Assembly (NCBI GenBank): GCA_905210855.1
Contig: CAJLYL010000003.1
Span: 1-54,285, forward strand
Direction of reading: 5' to 3'
Length of the DNA stretch: 54,285 nucleotides
From: an uncultured Clostridia bacterium
GTDB taxonomy: Bacteria; Bacillota; Clostridia; UMGS1810
Shown here: positions 8,749 to 17,151 of the stretch, in pieces
How positions within the stretch are numbered: position 1 is the stretch's first letter
Layout: every line of letters begins with the position of its first letter
Notes under the pieces: generated by a model
What the model saw: the letters and a program-made list of their open reading frames with translations, nothing else
Database searches by the model: none
Told to the model about the DNA's origin: nothing
Position numbers and translations under genes: made by a program

Positions 8749-10503
8749 TTACAGCCCGTCCGCAAAGCTTTTGGTTATGCCCTCCGCCGCGGTTTTATCG
8801 GTCTCATACACAAACACACCGTTATAAACTTCGTTTTTGCCCGGTATTGTCTCAAAACTTATCTCGCTGCCGCCGAATGAGCTTACCGTGTCCACAAGCT
8901 GTTTCGGGTTGCTCAACGGATAATTCGTTATCAGGCTGTCCGAAACAATTTTGCATATTTGCGGCAGTTTGCCGAGGTTCTCAGCGGTGAGCTTTTGGCT
9001 CACGGCTTCTTTGACAAACCGCTGACCGATTTGAATCCGCGCCAGGTCTCCCTCGGTGTAACCGCGTCTGTATTGCAGCAAAGCGCAGGCAGATTTGCCG
9101 TCCAGGGTCTGCACACCCTTTTTTAAATCTATATGCAAATCCTGATACGGGTCATCATAACTCATATCCATAGGTACGTCAAATTCGATTCCGCCCAGCT
9201 CATCCACAATTTTCTGCACTGCCGTCAGGTTCATTTCGGCATAGTAGTGCACGGGAACGGAAAATTCCTGTCTCACGGCGTCGATCAGCTTCTGTCCGCC
9301 GTTTTCATCCAAATACACATCCGACAAGCGTCTGCCGTTCAGCAGCGTATTTCTCGGTATCGACAGCACATCAACTCTGTTCTCGCGGATTGCCGCCAGC
9401 ATCACGGTGTCCGCCCTGCTGTCTTTATCGACCCCGACAAGAAGAAAATTAAAACCGTTATTCACAGGTTCGTCCGTGTTTAGTTCCGCCGCGGAATTTT
9501 CAAACGGTTTAATCAATTTTCCGTTTAATATACCGCTCGCAAACACAGTTGTTGCAAAGACGGCAGCTGCCAATACAACAGACAAAACCGCAATCTTTCT
9601 GTTAATACGAATCTTTTTCCCTATCATAGCAAATCTCCTTTTCAAAATTTTTTTGCCGCTCGCCATTTGGGTTGTCAGCGGTCTCAAACGCGCATTTGAA
9701 TTTGCAAGCAAACGTAGAATCATATTCATATATTCCCGCTGCCCGTACTCGGTCAGTTTTCTTGTAACCGCGTAATCACAGGATATTTCACACGCCAAAT
9801 CAATCTGCCGCGAAACAACATATGCCATCGGATTAAACCAGTGCAGGCACTGCACCGCCATTGACAGCCATTTGTATAAAATGTCATTTCGTCTGTAATG
9901 CGTTAATTCGTGCATTAAAATCAAGCTCATATCACCGCGAGGCACCTCGGCGGACGGCAAAAACAGCTTCGGTCTGAGCAGCCCGGCAATCAGCGGCGCG
10001 TCAAGCATATCCGTTTTGTAAACCGCCAGACGTTTCGGAATATCCGCGTGCTCAGCACAGCTTACGGAGTTTTTTAGTATTGCGCGCAAAAATATCAGAT
10101 ACTTGATGAATTTTGTCAAAAACGCCGTCAAAACGCCAAGCAGCCAAATTAATGTCAAAAAATAAACTGAATCAAATCGCGATATTGACCTCGGAACAAT
10201 TATATCGCGAATATATTCCGTGACATCACGAACCGCATAGGTAGCGGTCTGCGCCGGCTCATAATCCGTATTTTGCGTATCCGCTGTCCGCTCGGACACA
10301 AAATCCGGCTGCGGCACCGTTTGGGCAGGAATATTAATCCTGACCGGCAGCAGCATAACGATTAAAACCGTCAGCCAGACATAATACTGCCATGACGGAC
10401 TAAACACCTTTTCGGTGACCGGTTTTATCATGAGCCAAAACAGCGCAAGCAAACCGCCGGCGGCAGACATAACAACAATGTTTGCAAAAACTTGCTCCGG
10501 CAT
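8749..10503 (-). CDS. BlaR1-like M56 metallopeptidase fused to an LCP (LytR-CpsA-Psr) domain
   Basis: The N-terminal half (about 1-290) is an M56 integral-membrane peptidase with hydrophobic segments near 10-30, 38-55 and 112-140. It has the zinc motif HELTH at 198-202 and a downstream ACEISCDYAV segment. A further transmembrane helix at about 303-322 is followed by an extracytoplasmic LCP domain (about 350-500) with GVDKDSRADTVMLAAI, LSIPRNT and GDLARIQIGQR. In BlaR1/MecR1 this C-terminal position holds a penicillin-binding sensor; LCP enzymes attach glycopolymers to peptidoglycan. Whether LCP here is a sensor or an enzyme is unknown. The gene directly follows a BlaI-family repressor, its likely cleavage target. 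Confidence 0.9.
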   Translation of the reverse strand: MPEQVFANIVVMSAAGGLLALFWLMIKPVTEKVFSPSWQYYVWLTVLIVMLLPVRINIPAQTVPQPDFVSERTADTQNTDYEPAQTATYAVRDVTEYIRDIIVPRSISRFDSVYFLTLIWLLGVLTAFLTKFIKYLIFLRAILKNSVSCAEHADIPKRLAVYKTDMLDAPLIAGLLRPKLFLPSAEVPRGDMSLILMHELTHYRRNDILYKWLSMAVQCLHWFNPMAYVVSRQIDLACEISCDYAVTRKLTEYGQREYMNMILRLLANSNARLRPLTTQMASGKKILKRRFAMIGKKIRINRKIAVLSVVLAAAVFATTVFASGILNGKLIKPFENSAAELNTDEPVNNGFNFLLVGVDKDSRADTVMLAAIRENRVDVLSIPRNTLLNGRRLSDVYLDENGGQKLIDAVRQEFSVPVHYYAEMNLTAVQKIVDELGGIEFDVPMDMSYDDPYQDLHIDLKKGVQTLDGKSACALLQYRRGYTEGDLARIQIGQRFVKEAVSQKLTAENLGKLPQICKIVSDSLITNYPLSNPKQLVDTVSSFGGSEISFETIPGKNEVYNGVFVYETDKTAAEGITKSFADGL

Positions 10504-10516
10504 AAAATCACCCCTT

Positions 10517-10882
10517 TCAGAGATTAAACATCTTCCGTATTTCCTCTATATCCTCCTGCGACATCTCATCACTTCTGAAAAGCGACACCGCCAAATCTTT
10601 GACAGAACCGTTGTACAGCCTTTGCACAAAGGTCTTGGTCTGCATTTTGGTATAGTCGTCTTTGTTAAGGAGCGGCGTGTAGTAGTTGACGTTGTTTTTT
10701 TTCTCCATCATTACCGCCCCTTTTTCCTTCATTCGCAGCAGCAGTGTAGCAACCGTCCTGTATTCCCAATGCTGACCTTTCAGCCTGTCACAAACCTCCT
10801 GAACCCTCATGGCACGGTTATTACTCCACAATATCTGCATAACCGTCAGCTCGGCGCTGCTTATCTCATGAACCTTTTTCAT
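10517..10882 (-). CDS. BlaI/MecI/CopY-family repressor
   Basis: A 121-residue winged-helix repressor beginning MKKVHEISSAE. The recognition region (WEYRTVATLLLRMKEKG, about residues 39-55) matches the family pattern of a helix followed by a wing that reads VNYYTPL. It is the likely partner of the M56 protein encoded 13 nt downstream, by analogy with BlaI-BlaR1. The ATG at 10882 is chosen because AGGAAG lies 8 nt upstream; the GTG at 10891 would sit inside that site. Two TACA/TGTA operators flank the promoter, implying autoregulation of the pair. No beta-lactamase gene is nearby. Confidence 0.92.
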   Translation of the reverse strand: MKKVHEISSAELTVMQILWSNNRAMRVQEVCDRLKGQHWEYRTVATLLLRMKEKGAVMMEKKNNVNYYTPLLNKDDYTKMQTKTFVQRLYNGSVKDLAVSLFRSDEMSQEDIEEIRKMFNL

Positions 10883-10896
10883 AAATATCACTTCCT

Positions 10897-10947
10897 ATTA
10901 CAGTTGTAGTATGATTATATATTACAACTGTAATACCGAAATGTCAA
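10897..10947 (-). promoter_or_regulatory. BlaI-type double operator and promoter
   Basis: Minus-strand -35 TTGACA (10942-10947), 17-bp spacer and -10 TAATAT (10919-10924). One palindrome, TATTACAACTGTAATA (10920-10935), covers the -10 and spacer. A second, ATTACAGTTGTAGT (10897-10910), lies just downstream of the start site. Both have the TACA...TGTA core known for BlaI/MecI operators, and their centres are inverse copies. Confidence 0.85.
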
Positions 10948-11015
10948 CCCCTTTTTAAAAAATTGTTTTTTTACACAATTATTGTACGCAGCTTTGTGCA
11001 AAACCAACAACAAAA

Positions 11016-11060
11016 AAACCCAAGAGAGACACAGCATTCTGCCGTGATTCCCTTGGGTTT
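11016..11060 (-). terminator. Terminator downstream of purA
   Basis: AAACCCAAG and CTTGGGTTT enclose 27 nt with weak internal pairing, and on the minus strand seven Ts follow. It lies about 60 nt past the purA stop. Confidence 0.75.
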
Positions 11061-11117
11061 TTCCCGTAAAATTCTTTATTGCAGATATGATACTGACATA
11101 TCTGCAATTCCATACCG

Positions 11118-12395
11118 TTATCTGAAAATTATATCATTTCTTCCCGGGCCGTTGGAGACAATCTTTATGGGATACCCTATTTTCTCTTCAACAAACTCAA
11201 TATATCTGCGGCAATTCTCGGGGAGTTTGTCATATTCCTTTATGCCGCGGATATCGGTTTTCCAGCCGTCGAGCACCTCAAGCACAGGCTTTGCGCGGTT
11301 GAGTTTGTCTGTCGTCGGAAAGCTCTGCGTAACCTCGCCGTCAATCTCATAACCCACGCAAACCGGTATCCTGTCCAGATAGCCGAGTACGTCGAGCACG
11401 GTGAACGCAACTTGAGTTGTGCCCTGAACCATGCAGCCGTAACGGGTTGCCACGCAGTCAAACCATCCCATACGCCTCGGTCTGCCGGTTGTCGCTCCAA
11501 ATTCACCGCCGTCTCCGCCGCGGCGTCTGAGTTCGTCCGCCTCATCGCCGAAGATCTCCGAAACAAAAGCGCCTGCACCGACAGCCGATGAATATGCCTT
11601 AACCACGGTAACAATGTCTTTTATCTCATACGGCGGTATGCACGCGCCCACTGCGCCGTATCCTGCCACGGTAGATGAAGAGGTCGTGAAAGGATATATA
11701 CCGAAATCGGTGTCCTTAAGCGAGCCGAGCTGACCCTCAAGCAGAATGTTTTTGCCTTCCGAGAGAGCCTTGTGCATAAATTCAACGGAATTTATCACAA
11801 AGGGTTTCGCCATCTCGCGATAACCCTTGAGCGTCTCAAAAAGCTCATTCGCATCGATGGTCGGTTTATGATACACGTGCTCGAGTATAAGATTTTTTAT
11901 CTCAAGTGTGCGCTTAACCTTATCAAGCAGCTTGTCGTCATCTTGCATCAGTTCCCACACCTGAAAGCCGATTTTTGCGTATTTGTCCGAGAAGAAAGGA
12001 GCAATACCCGATTTTGTGGACCCGAATTTTCTGTCGGAAAGCCGCTCTTCCTCGTATGTATCAAAAAGTATATGATACGGCATAAGCACCTGTGCTCTCT
12101 CCGATATAACCAGTTTCGGAGCAGGCACTCCCCTGCTTATAATCTCGTTGTATTCCTTAAAAAGCTCGGGAATATCGAGCGCAACGCCGTTGCCAATCAT
12201 GTTTGTTACATTGGAATTGAACGAACCCGACGGAAGCAAATGCAAAGCAAATTTTCCGTATTCGTTGACAATGGTATGCCCTGCGTTTGCGCCGCCCTGA
12301 AATCTAACGACAACATCCGCGTCCTTTGCAAGCAAATCCGTAATTTTGCCCTTGCCCTCGTCGCCCCAATTGGCACCTACTACCGCTCTTACCAT
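11118..12395 (-). CDS. purA: Adenylosuccinate synthase
   Basis: Uses GTP to join IMP and aspartate, the first committed step to AMP. The 425-residue length is standard. The GTP-binding loop NWGDEGKGK is at residues 9-17, and QGGANAGHT with its catalytic histidine is near 34-42. The segment GATTGRPRRMGWFD lies near residue 302. The ATG at 12395 follows AGGGTG. It is a single-gene transcript with its own promoter at 12479-12507 and no purine riboswitch in its leader. Confidence 0.97.
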   Translation of the reverse strand: MVRAVVGANWGDEGKGKITDLLAKDADVVVRFQGGANAGHTIVNEYGKFALHLLPSGSFNSNVTNMIGNGVALDIPELFKEYNEIISRGVPAPKLVISERAQVLMPYHILFDTYEEERLSDRKFGSTKSGIAPFFSDKYAKIGFQVWELMQDDDKLLDKVKRTLEIKNLILEHVYHKPTIDANELFETLKGYREMAKPFVINSVEFMHKALSEGKNILLEGQLGSLKDTDFGIYPFTTSSSTVAGYGAVGACIPPYEIKDIVTVVKAYSSAVGAGAFVSEIFGDEADELRRRGGDGGEFGATTGRPRRMGWFDCVATRYGCMVQGTTQVAFTVLDVLGYLDRIPVCVGYEIDGEVTQSFPTTDKLNRAKPVLEVLDGWKTDIRGIKEYDKLPENCRRYIEFVEEKIGYPIKIVSNGPGRNDIIFR

Positions 12396-12478
12396 AGAAC
12401 ATCACCCTTTTTGCAGTATTTGATAAATCATCAGGCACTCGCAAAGACACGGTCTGCGCCTTGCGGACACCATATTTA

Positions 12479-12507
12479 ATGATACCACATTCACCAATCA
12501 AAGTCAA
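12479..12507 (-). promoter_or_regulatory. purA promoter
   Basis: Minus-strand -35 TTGACT (12502-12507), 17-bp spacer and -10 TATCAT (12479-12484). The roughly 75-nt leader contains short GC-rich repeats but no recognised aptamer. Confidence 0.75.
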
Positions 12508-12589
12508 TCAAAAGAATAATGATTTTAGTGTTGCTCAATTGCGATTTATGTGTTAAAATAGACATATACATTATTAGGAGGTGCACATT

Positions 12590-13165
12590 ATGACAATATG
12601 CGTATACGGAGCTTCAAGCAATGATATTGACAAGACTTACATCAAAAGGACAGAGGCATTGGGCGCCCTTATGGCAAAGCGCGGACATTCGCTCGTTTTC
12701 GGCGGCGGCGCCCAGGGGCTTATGGGAGCGTCGGCGCGCGGCGTAAAGAGCGCCGGCGGCAGAGTAATCGGCATTGCGCCGAGATTTTTCAATGTTGACG
12801 GTGTGCTGTATGACAACTGTGACGAATTTATCTATACCGATACCATGCGTGAGCGCAAACAGCTTATGGAGGACAAATCGGACGCTTTCATCATGTCGCC
12901 CGGAGGCATCGGCACATACGAAGAATTTTTTGAAATACTCACGCTCAAGCAGCTGGGCAGACACAACAAGCCTATTGTTATATTCAACATCAACGGATAT
13001 TACAATCCCATGCTCGATATGCTAAAGGTGACCGCAGAGGAAGGATTCATGAAAGAAAAATGTCTTGAAATTTTCAAAGTGTTTGAAGATGAAGTGGAGG
13101 TTCTCGATTACATAGAAAAGTATAACGAGGAATCATTGGATGTAACGCATCTTAAGAATATATAA
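12590..13165 (+). CDS. LOG-family protein (TIGR00730)
   Basis: A 192-residue Rossmann-fold protein of the family often annotated as lysine decarboxylase but now known to include cytokinin nucleoside-monophosphate phosphoribohydrolases. The nucleotide-binding start VYGASS (residues 4-9), FGGGAQGLMG (about 38-47) and the active-site PGGIGTYEE (about 104-112) are all present. The ATG at 12590 is 7 nt after AGGAGGT; the earlier GTG at 12581 overlaps that site. Transcribed alone from a promoter near 12531-12560. The physiological substrate in this organism is not evident. Confidence 0.92.
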   Translation: MTICVYGASSNDIDKTYIKRTEALGALMAKRGHSLVFGGGAQGLMGASARGVKSAGGRVIGIAPRFFNVDGVLYDNCDEFIYTDTMRERKQLMEDKSDAFIMSPGGIGTYEEFFEILTLKQLGRHNKPIVIFNINGYYNPMLDMLKVTAEEGFMKEKCLEIFKVFEDEVEVLDYIEKYNEESLDVTHLKNI

Positions 13166-13191
13166 TTAATCTGCATAATCTGTTGAAAACG

Positions 13192-13217
13192 AAGGGCGAC
13201 CCTGTGCGGCCGCCCTT
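13192..13217. terminator. Terminator between convergent genes
   Basis: AAGGGCG and CGCCCTT enclose a 12-nt partly paired loop. It separates the LOG-family gene from the convergent alkD-like gene. The flanking T-runs are short, so strength is uncertain. Confidence 0.65.
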
Positions 13218-13219
13218 TG

Positions 13220-13909
13220 TTATGAACTTTTTTTGATTTTCAGCGTCCTTAAATACGCCTTATTTTCATCGGTAACGCGATAACTCTCGATTGCCTTTTG
13301 AATAGCCTTGTTATGCACCCGCACATCAAGTTTTTTCGCCTCAAAATAGCCAATCACCGTGTCATATTGCTTGGCAAGCGCCGTCGCGAAGTACCACGCC
13401 GCCATCATGTTTATGTAGTATTCATCTGAATGAACCGCCGCCACGGCGTCGGAATATTCAACCGAAAATTTTTCATCAAGAAAATATGTCATCAATAGTC
13501 CGATAGCAAACCTGACCGTGTATGTCCGCTCACTGCCGAGCCATTCATAAATTTTCGGCAGCAGCCTTTCCGCATTTTTGCCGAAAATTTTCACCTTGAA
13601 TCCGTCACAGGTCGCCCAGTTGTCAACATAGGGCAAAAACCGCTCAACCTCGGCAAGAGCAGCGCCAAAATCCTTGATATCCGCAAGCATAAACGCATGA
13701 AGATTGTTCTCCTCATAATACTTGTGCGGCAGCTTTTTCATCCACGCGGCGCTCTCCCCTCGCTTTGAAAATTCTTTTGCAAACTTGCGCAGCACGGGAG
13801 TTCTGATGCCGATAACCGTGTTAGGGTCAACCGTCGGAATAAGTTTTTCATGAAAATGCTTGTACTCCTTATCCTGCAATTCAAAGAGTTCTTTTTGAAG
13901 CTCCGTCAC
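13220..13909 (-). CDS. DNA alkylation repair protein, AlkD-like
   Basis: A HEAT-repeat DNA glycosylase family that excises 3-methyladenine and 7-methylguanine type lesions. Recognisable segments include IGIRTPVLRKFAKE, the WATCDGFK loop with its conserved aspartate, and NKAIQKAIESYR near the C-terminus. The GTG at 13909 is preferred, because GAGGGG lies 8 nt upstream and would be too close to the GTG at 13918. It follows the ybaK-like gene by 12 nt, so it is the last gene of the HAD-ybaK-alkD operon. The lysine-rich tail is ordinary for the family. Confidence 0.85.
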   Translation of the reverse strand: MTELQKELFELQDKEYKHFHEKLIPTVDPNTVIGIRTPVLRKFAKEFSKRGESAAWMKKLPHKYYEENNLHAFMLADIKDFGAALAEVERFLPYVDNWATCDGFKVKIFGKNAERLLPKIYEWLGSERTYTVRFAIGLLMTYFLDEKFSVEYSDAVAAVHSDEYYINMMAAWYFATALAKQYDTVIGYFEAKKLDVRVHNKAIQKAIESYRVTDENKAYLRTLKIKKSS

Positions 13910-13921
13910 GGCAGCCACCCC

Positions 13922-14395
13922 TCATTCCGCAGTCAAATCACAAATCTTAGCATCGACAAAACCGGTCAGCTTTGCGCGCTCTATGAGCAGCTGACAACCC
14001 TTTATGCCGGCGCTCACGGTTATTTGGGCGTGATTCATGCATGATTCGTCTATATATGTCGGGAATTTTTTCTTCATACCTATCGGTGAGCAGCCGCCGC
14101 GGATATATCCCGTAAGACCGGGCAAATCCTTCACATGGAGCATCTGCACACTCTTGTTGCCGCTCTCACGAGCCGCTTTTTTCAAATCTATCTCTTTGTC
14201 AACCGGTATGCACATGACTATCGGCCCGCTTTTGTCTCCGCGCGCAACTAAGGTTTTGAAAACCATTGCGCAGTCAAGCCCGACCTGCTGAGCAATATGC
14301 ACCCCCGACAAATCGCTGTCGTCAACCTCATATTCTATCGGTTCGTAACTGATTTTTGCCCTGTCAAGCATCCTCATGGCATTGGTTTTTGTCAT
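13922..14395 (-). CDS. ybaK: Cys-tRNA(Pro)/Cys-tRNA(Cys) deacylase, YbaK/EbsC family
   Basis: Hydrolyses Cys mis-attached to tRNA-Pro, a trans-editing step. The 157-residue single domain shows MTKTNAMRMLD at the start, the FKTLV segment with its conserved lysine near residue 47, and the GYIRGGCSPIGMKKKFPT loop near residues 96-113, which is diagnostic. It overlaps the upstream HAD gene by 4 nt (ATGA), indicating translational coupling, although the two functions are unrelated. Confidence 0.93.
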   Translation of the reverse strand: MTKTNAMRMLDRAKISYEPIEYEVDDSDLSGVHIAQQVGLDCAMVFKTLVARGDKSGPIVMCIPVDKEIDLKKAARESGNKSVQMLHVKDLPGLTGYIRGGCSPIGMKKKFPTYIDESCMNHAQITVSAGIKGCQLLIERAKLTGFVDAKICDLTAE

Positions 14396-15150
14396 GCAAG
14401 CTCTCCCCTTTCTATGTCGTCAATTATCTTTGCGATTGAGCCGTCCATGCACGGCACGGTCAGCCTGTCCGCCGCCGCAACAACCTCCGGCGAGGCGTCC
14501 TGCACGGCGTAGCTCACGTCTGCGGCGCACAGCATGGTTATGTCATTCTCATAGTCGCCGACAGCCACCGCCACCCTTGCCGCACCGCCGAGCAGGCTTT
14601 TAATATATTTAACGCACACTCCCTTGCCGCTGTCCACAGGAATAATCTCGAGTCCCGTATTCCAGCTTTGGTTTATGGAAAAGCTGCCGTCGTTTGCTGC
14701 GGCAATGTCACAGCGCAAAGCAGCTGTCGCCTCGGCTGAAGCCATATTAAACACAAGCTTGTTCACCACATCGGGCATTATTCCCTCATATTCGGTTATC
14801 GCCCTGTCGGCGCAGACGGAGCGCTTGTTTATATAAGGACCGTAACTGTCGGAAATTTTCATCAAGCCGCGGCACACGTCGGGCTTCAGCCTGAATTCCC
14901 GAATGATTCTTCCGTCCGTATGGTCGGATATAACCGTGCCGTTGAGCGTAATCATGTATGTGTTGGGTTTGAAAACCCGTGAAAAAGTATCTCTGATATA
15001 GGCAAACGACCTGCCCGTTGACACGGTGAAAAGTCCGCCGCCCTTCTGAAACCGCCTTATGGCTTCAAGGTTCTTTTTGCATATTTCACTGCCTATGCAC
15101 AGGGTTCTGTCCATATCGGTGCATATCAGATATCCGTCAAAGCTGCCCAT
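14392..15150 (-). CDS. HAD-superfamily hydrolase, Cof-like subfamily
   Basis: A 252-residue phosphatase-like protein. Motif I appears as DMDRTL (about residues 12-17); the usual DxDGT is changed to DMDRT, which keeps both catalytic aspartates. Motif II is STGR near 44-47, the motif III lysine is in the SGKGVCVKYI region, and motif IV is VGDYENDITML near 200. The C2-type cap matches Cof phosphatases acting on sugar phosphates or cofactors, but the substrate is unknown. First gene of an operon with ybaK and alkD. Confidence 0.88.
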   Translation of the reverse strand: MGSFDGYLICTDMDRTLCIGSEICKKNLEAIRRFQKGGGLFTVSTGRSFAYIRDTFSRVFKPNTYMITLNGTVISDHTDGRIIREFRLKPDVCRGLMKISDSYGPYINKRSVCADRAITEYEGIMPDVVNKLVFNMASAEATAALRCDIAAANDGSFSINQSWNTGLEIIPVDSGKGVCVKYIKSLLGGAARVAVAVGDYENDITMLCAADVSYAVQDASPEVVAAADRLTVPCMDGSIAKIIDDIERGELA

Positions 15151-15172
15151 TGTTTTATCCTTTCATAAGCTG

Positions 15173-15997
15173 TCATTTTTGAATATTCATCACTGCGTCA
15201 GCCATATTGTCAAGCCACTCACCGCTGAAGGATTCTATCAATCCGCTGTCGGCAAGTGCCGCAATCTCGGGGTCAATCGGAAGCCTTGCAATGTTTTCTA
15301 TGCCGTGTTCCCCGGCAATTTTCTCTATCTTGCTTTCGCCGAAAATGCTGTGGCATTTGCCGCAGTCGGGGCACCTGAAATATGACATATTCTCAACAAG
15401 ACCGATAATGGGAATATTCATAAGCTCCGCCATTTTGACCGCCTTTTCCACTATCATTGACACAAGCTCCTGCGGAGACGTCACGATGATTATGCCGTCA
15501 ACCGGTATCGACTGAAACACCGTGAGCGGCACATCGCCCGTCCCGGGCGGCATATCGATAAACATTATGTCCTCGTCCGTCCATATAACATCCGTCCAAA
15601 ACTGCTTCACCGTGCCGGCGATGACGGGGCCGCGCCACACGACAGGGTCTGTATCGTTTTCGAGCAGGAGGTTTACGCTCATCACGTCTATGCCGCCTCT
15701 TGTGCTCACCGGTATGAGTCCGTCCTCTGTTGCAAAGGCTTTCTCCGTTATGCCGAACAGCTTCGGCACGGATGGGCCGGTGATGTCTGCGTCGAGCACG
15801 GCAGTCTGCAAGCCGCGCCTGCTCATCAGCACGCTCATCATGGATGTCACCATGGATTTGCCGACACCGCCTTTGCCGCTCACCACTCCTATAACCTTTC
15901 TTACAGTGCTCATCCTGTGCAAAGCTTCAATAAAGCTCTTTTTTTCATCGGAACATTTCTCCGCACAGCTTGAACAATCATGCGTACATTCGCTCAT
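15173..15997 (-). CDS. mrp: Mrp/NBP35-family Fe-S cluster carrier ATPase
   Basis: A cytoplasmic deviant-Walker P-loop ATPase that carries [4Fe-4S] clusters to target apoproteins. The N-terminus has a cysteine cluster (CSSCAEKC, residues 9-16), followed by SGKGGVGKS (about 40-48), DADITGPSV (about 68-76), MPPGTGD (about 124-130) and the C-terminal CPDCGKC pair (about 208-214) expected to bind the bridging cluster. It may support the Fe-S-rich hydrogenase proteins elsewhere in the window, though that is only inference. The ATG at 15997 has a weak site (AAAGGAAT) upstream. Confidence 0.93.
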   Translation of the reverse strand: MSECTHDCSSCAEKCSDEKKSFIEALHRMSTVRKVIGVVSGKGGVGKSMVTSMMSVLMSRRGLQTAVLDADITGPSVPKLFGITEKAFATEDGLIPVSTRGGIDVMSVNLLLENDTDPVVWRGPVIAGTVKQFWTDVIWTDEDIMFIDMPPGTGDVPLTVFQSIPVDGIIIVTSPQELVSMIVEKAVKMAELMNIPIIGLVENMSYFRCPDCGKCHSIFGESKIEKIAGEHGIENIARLPIDPEIAALADSGLIESFSGEWLDNMADAVMNIQK

Positions 15998-16061
15998 ATT
16001 ATTTCATTCCTTTAGCTAAGTTTTTTATCTCTGATTATTCTACCACATTTGCCGCTCAATA

Positions 16062-16577
16062 TCAATCGTTTGTGCTCAAAAAATCGCTCTGCGCACGCAA
16101 AGCGCAGTTTATGTCAAATCCGCGGCTTTTCATGGACTCTGCCTTTAGCAGCACCAGGTTTATGTCCGTACCGAGCATCGCGGCAATGTCGGCGGCGGTG
16201 CGCCCCTCACAGGCATACGACACCATATCGCCGTCCTCTATCATAATCTCCGCAGCAAACATATTGGCCTCATTCTCCGTGCGTCCGCCCAGGTCATAAA
16301 GCATGGCGTCGTACAGACCTATATTTTTTGCAATATCTCTGTGCAGCAGATGATGACACAGCTCATGACAGCACACAAGCGCCCTTGAGTGCGCGTCAAG
16401 CGACTCGTTAATCAGCACAAAATAGTTGCCCTTTATATATTTGTACATACCCTTGAGCGAGCCTATATCGGCGTATCTTACGTTAAGCCCGACACATTCG
16501 CAAAGCTCAAATGGGTTTGCCGTCGCATATTTTTTCTTGAGCTTAAGTGCCGCAGAATATATTTTCTCGGCGTCCAT
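16062..16577 (-). CDS. ImmA/IrrE-family zinc metallo-endopeptidase
   Basis: A 171-residue protein with the gluzincin motif HELCHH (about residues 71-76) and a downstream ENEANMFAAE helix (about 100-109) that supplies the third zinc ligand. ImmA cleaves the ICEBs1 repressor ImmR, and IrrE/PprI cleaves the DdrO repressor after DNA damage. The ATG overlaps the stop of the upstream XRE gene (TAATG), so protease and likely substrate are translationally coupled, exactly as in immR-immA and related pairs. No integrase or phage gene flanks it. The divergent gene is a Y-family polymerase. Confidence 0.92.
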   Translation of the reverse strand: MDAEKIYSAALKLKKKYATANPFELCECVGLNVRYADIGSLKGMYKYIKGNYFVLINESLDAHSRALVCCHELCHHLLHRDIAKNIGLYDAMLYDLGGRTENEANMFAAEIMIEDGDMVSYACEGRTAADIAAMLGTDINLVLLKAESMKSRGFDINCALRAQSDFLSTND

Positions 16578-16984
16578 TATATTTCCTCTTTCTTCTTTGA
16601 AGAGTATTTTTTGTTCATCTCTTTTGATTCCCAGTACAAATCCGATATCGCCTTGAACACCTTGTCCCTGTCCTCATCCTTAAGCTTGCCGCCGGCAAAA
16701 AGACCGCCGATTTCGCTGACAAGGCGCTGGGCGTCGCGTACCCCGTCGCTGCCGTACCTCAGGTCGGCTTTCATGACAAATTCATCTCTGTCGTCAATGA
16801 GATAATCCGACGACACATTGAATATCCTCGCTATGCCGGCAATTACATCTCTGCTCTTTGGATAGCGCGACTTGGTCTCATAATACACTATGCTGCGCCG
16901 CGTAATGCCCAATCTCGCCGCGAGTTCGTCCTGCGACATATTGGCGTCGGTTCTTAGCTTTTTCAGTTTTTCTCCGAATAACAT
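16577..16984 (-). CDS. XRE-family repressor, likely substrate of the adjacent ImmA-like protease
   Basis: A 135-residue protein with a Cro/C1 HTH at about 10-65 (MSQDELAARLGITRRSIVYYE) and a C-terminal helical region (about 70-135) like the oligomerisation part of ImmR/DdrO-type repressors. The ATG at 16984 follows GGGAGG; the upstream extension to 17077 would run through the promoter and operators. Its minus-strand promoter at 17090-17118 and the divergent polymerase promoter both contain GTGAA/TTCAC elements, so autoregulation plus control of the polymerase is the simplest reading. Confidence 0.9.
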   Translation of the reverse strand: MLFGEKLKKLRTDANMSQDELAARLGITRRSIVYYETKSRYPKSRDVIAGIARIFNVSSDYLIDDRDEFVMKADLRYGSDGVRDAQRLVSEIGGLFAGGKLKDEDRDKVFKAISDLYWESKEMNKKYSSKKKEEI

Positions 16985-17020
16985 GGTTCCCTCCCGAAGA
17001 TTGTCGAAATTTGCGAATTT

Positions 17021-17118
17021 TAGTTCACATTTGCTCTTGACAAGTGAATTAAAATTCACTATAATATATGTGAACATCAGTTCTCAATCATTGTACAACA
17101 ACATTCACATTTTGTCAA
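17021..17118. promoter_or_regulatory. Divergent promoters with embedded GTGAA/TTCAC operators
   Basis: Plus-strand promoter for the polymerase: TTGACA (17037-17042), 17 bp, TATAAT (17060-17065), a perfect consensus. Its spacer is almost entirely the palindrome AGTGAATTAAAATTCACT (17043-17060). Minus-strand promoter for the XRE gene: TTGACA (17113-17118), 17 bp, TACAAT (17090-17095), with TTCAC inside the spacer at 17105-17109. Further half-sites are GTTCACA (17023-17029) and TGTGAACATCAGTTC (17069-17083). One repressor could therefore shut both promoters. Confidence 0.88.
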
Positions 17119-17151
17119 GGGTTTTTCTCATGCCCGGGAAGGAATTTATAT

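Noticed and set aside
8749..10503. Mis-joined pair of genes instead of an M56-LCP fusion
   Set aside because: One uninterrupted frame runs through both domains with a plausible linker and transmembrane helix between them, so a true fusion is more likely.
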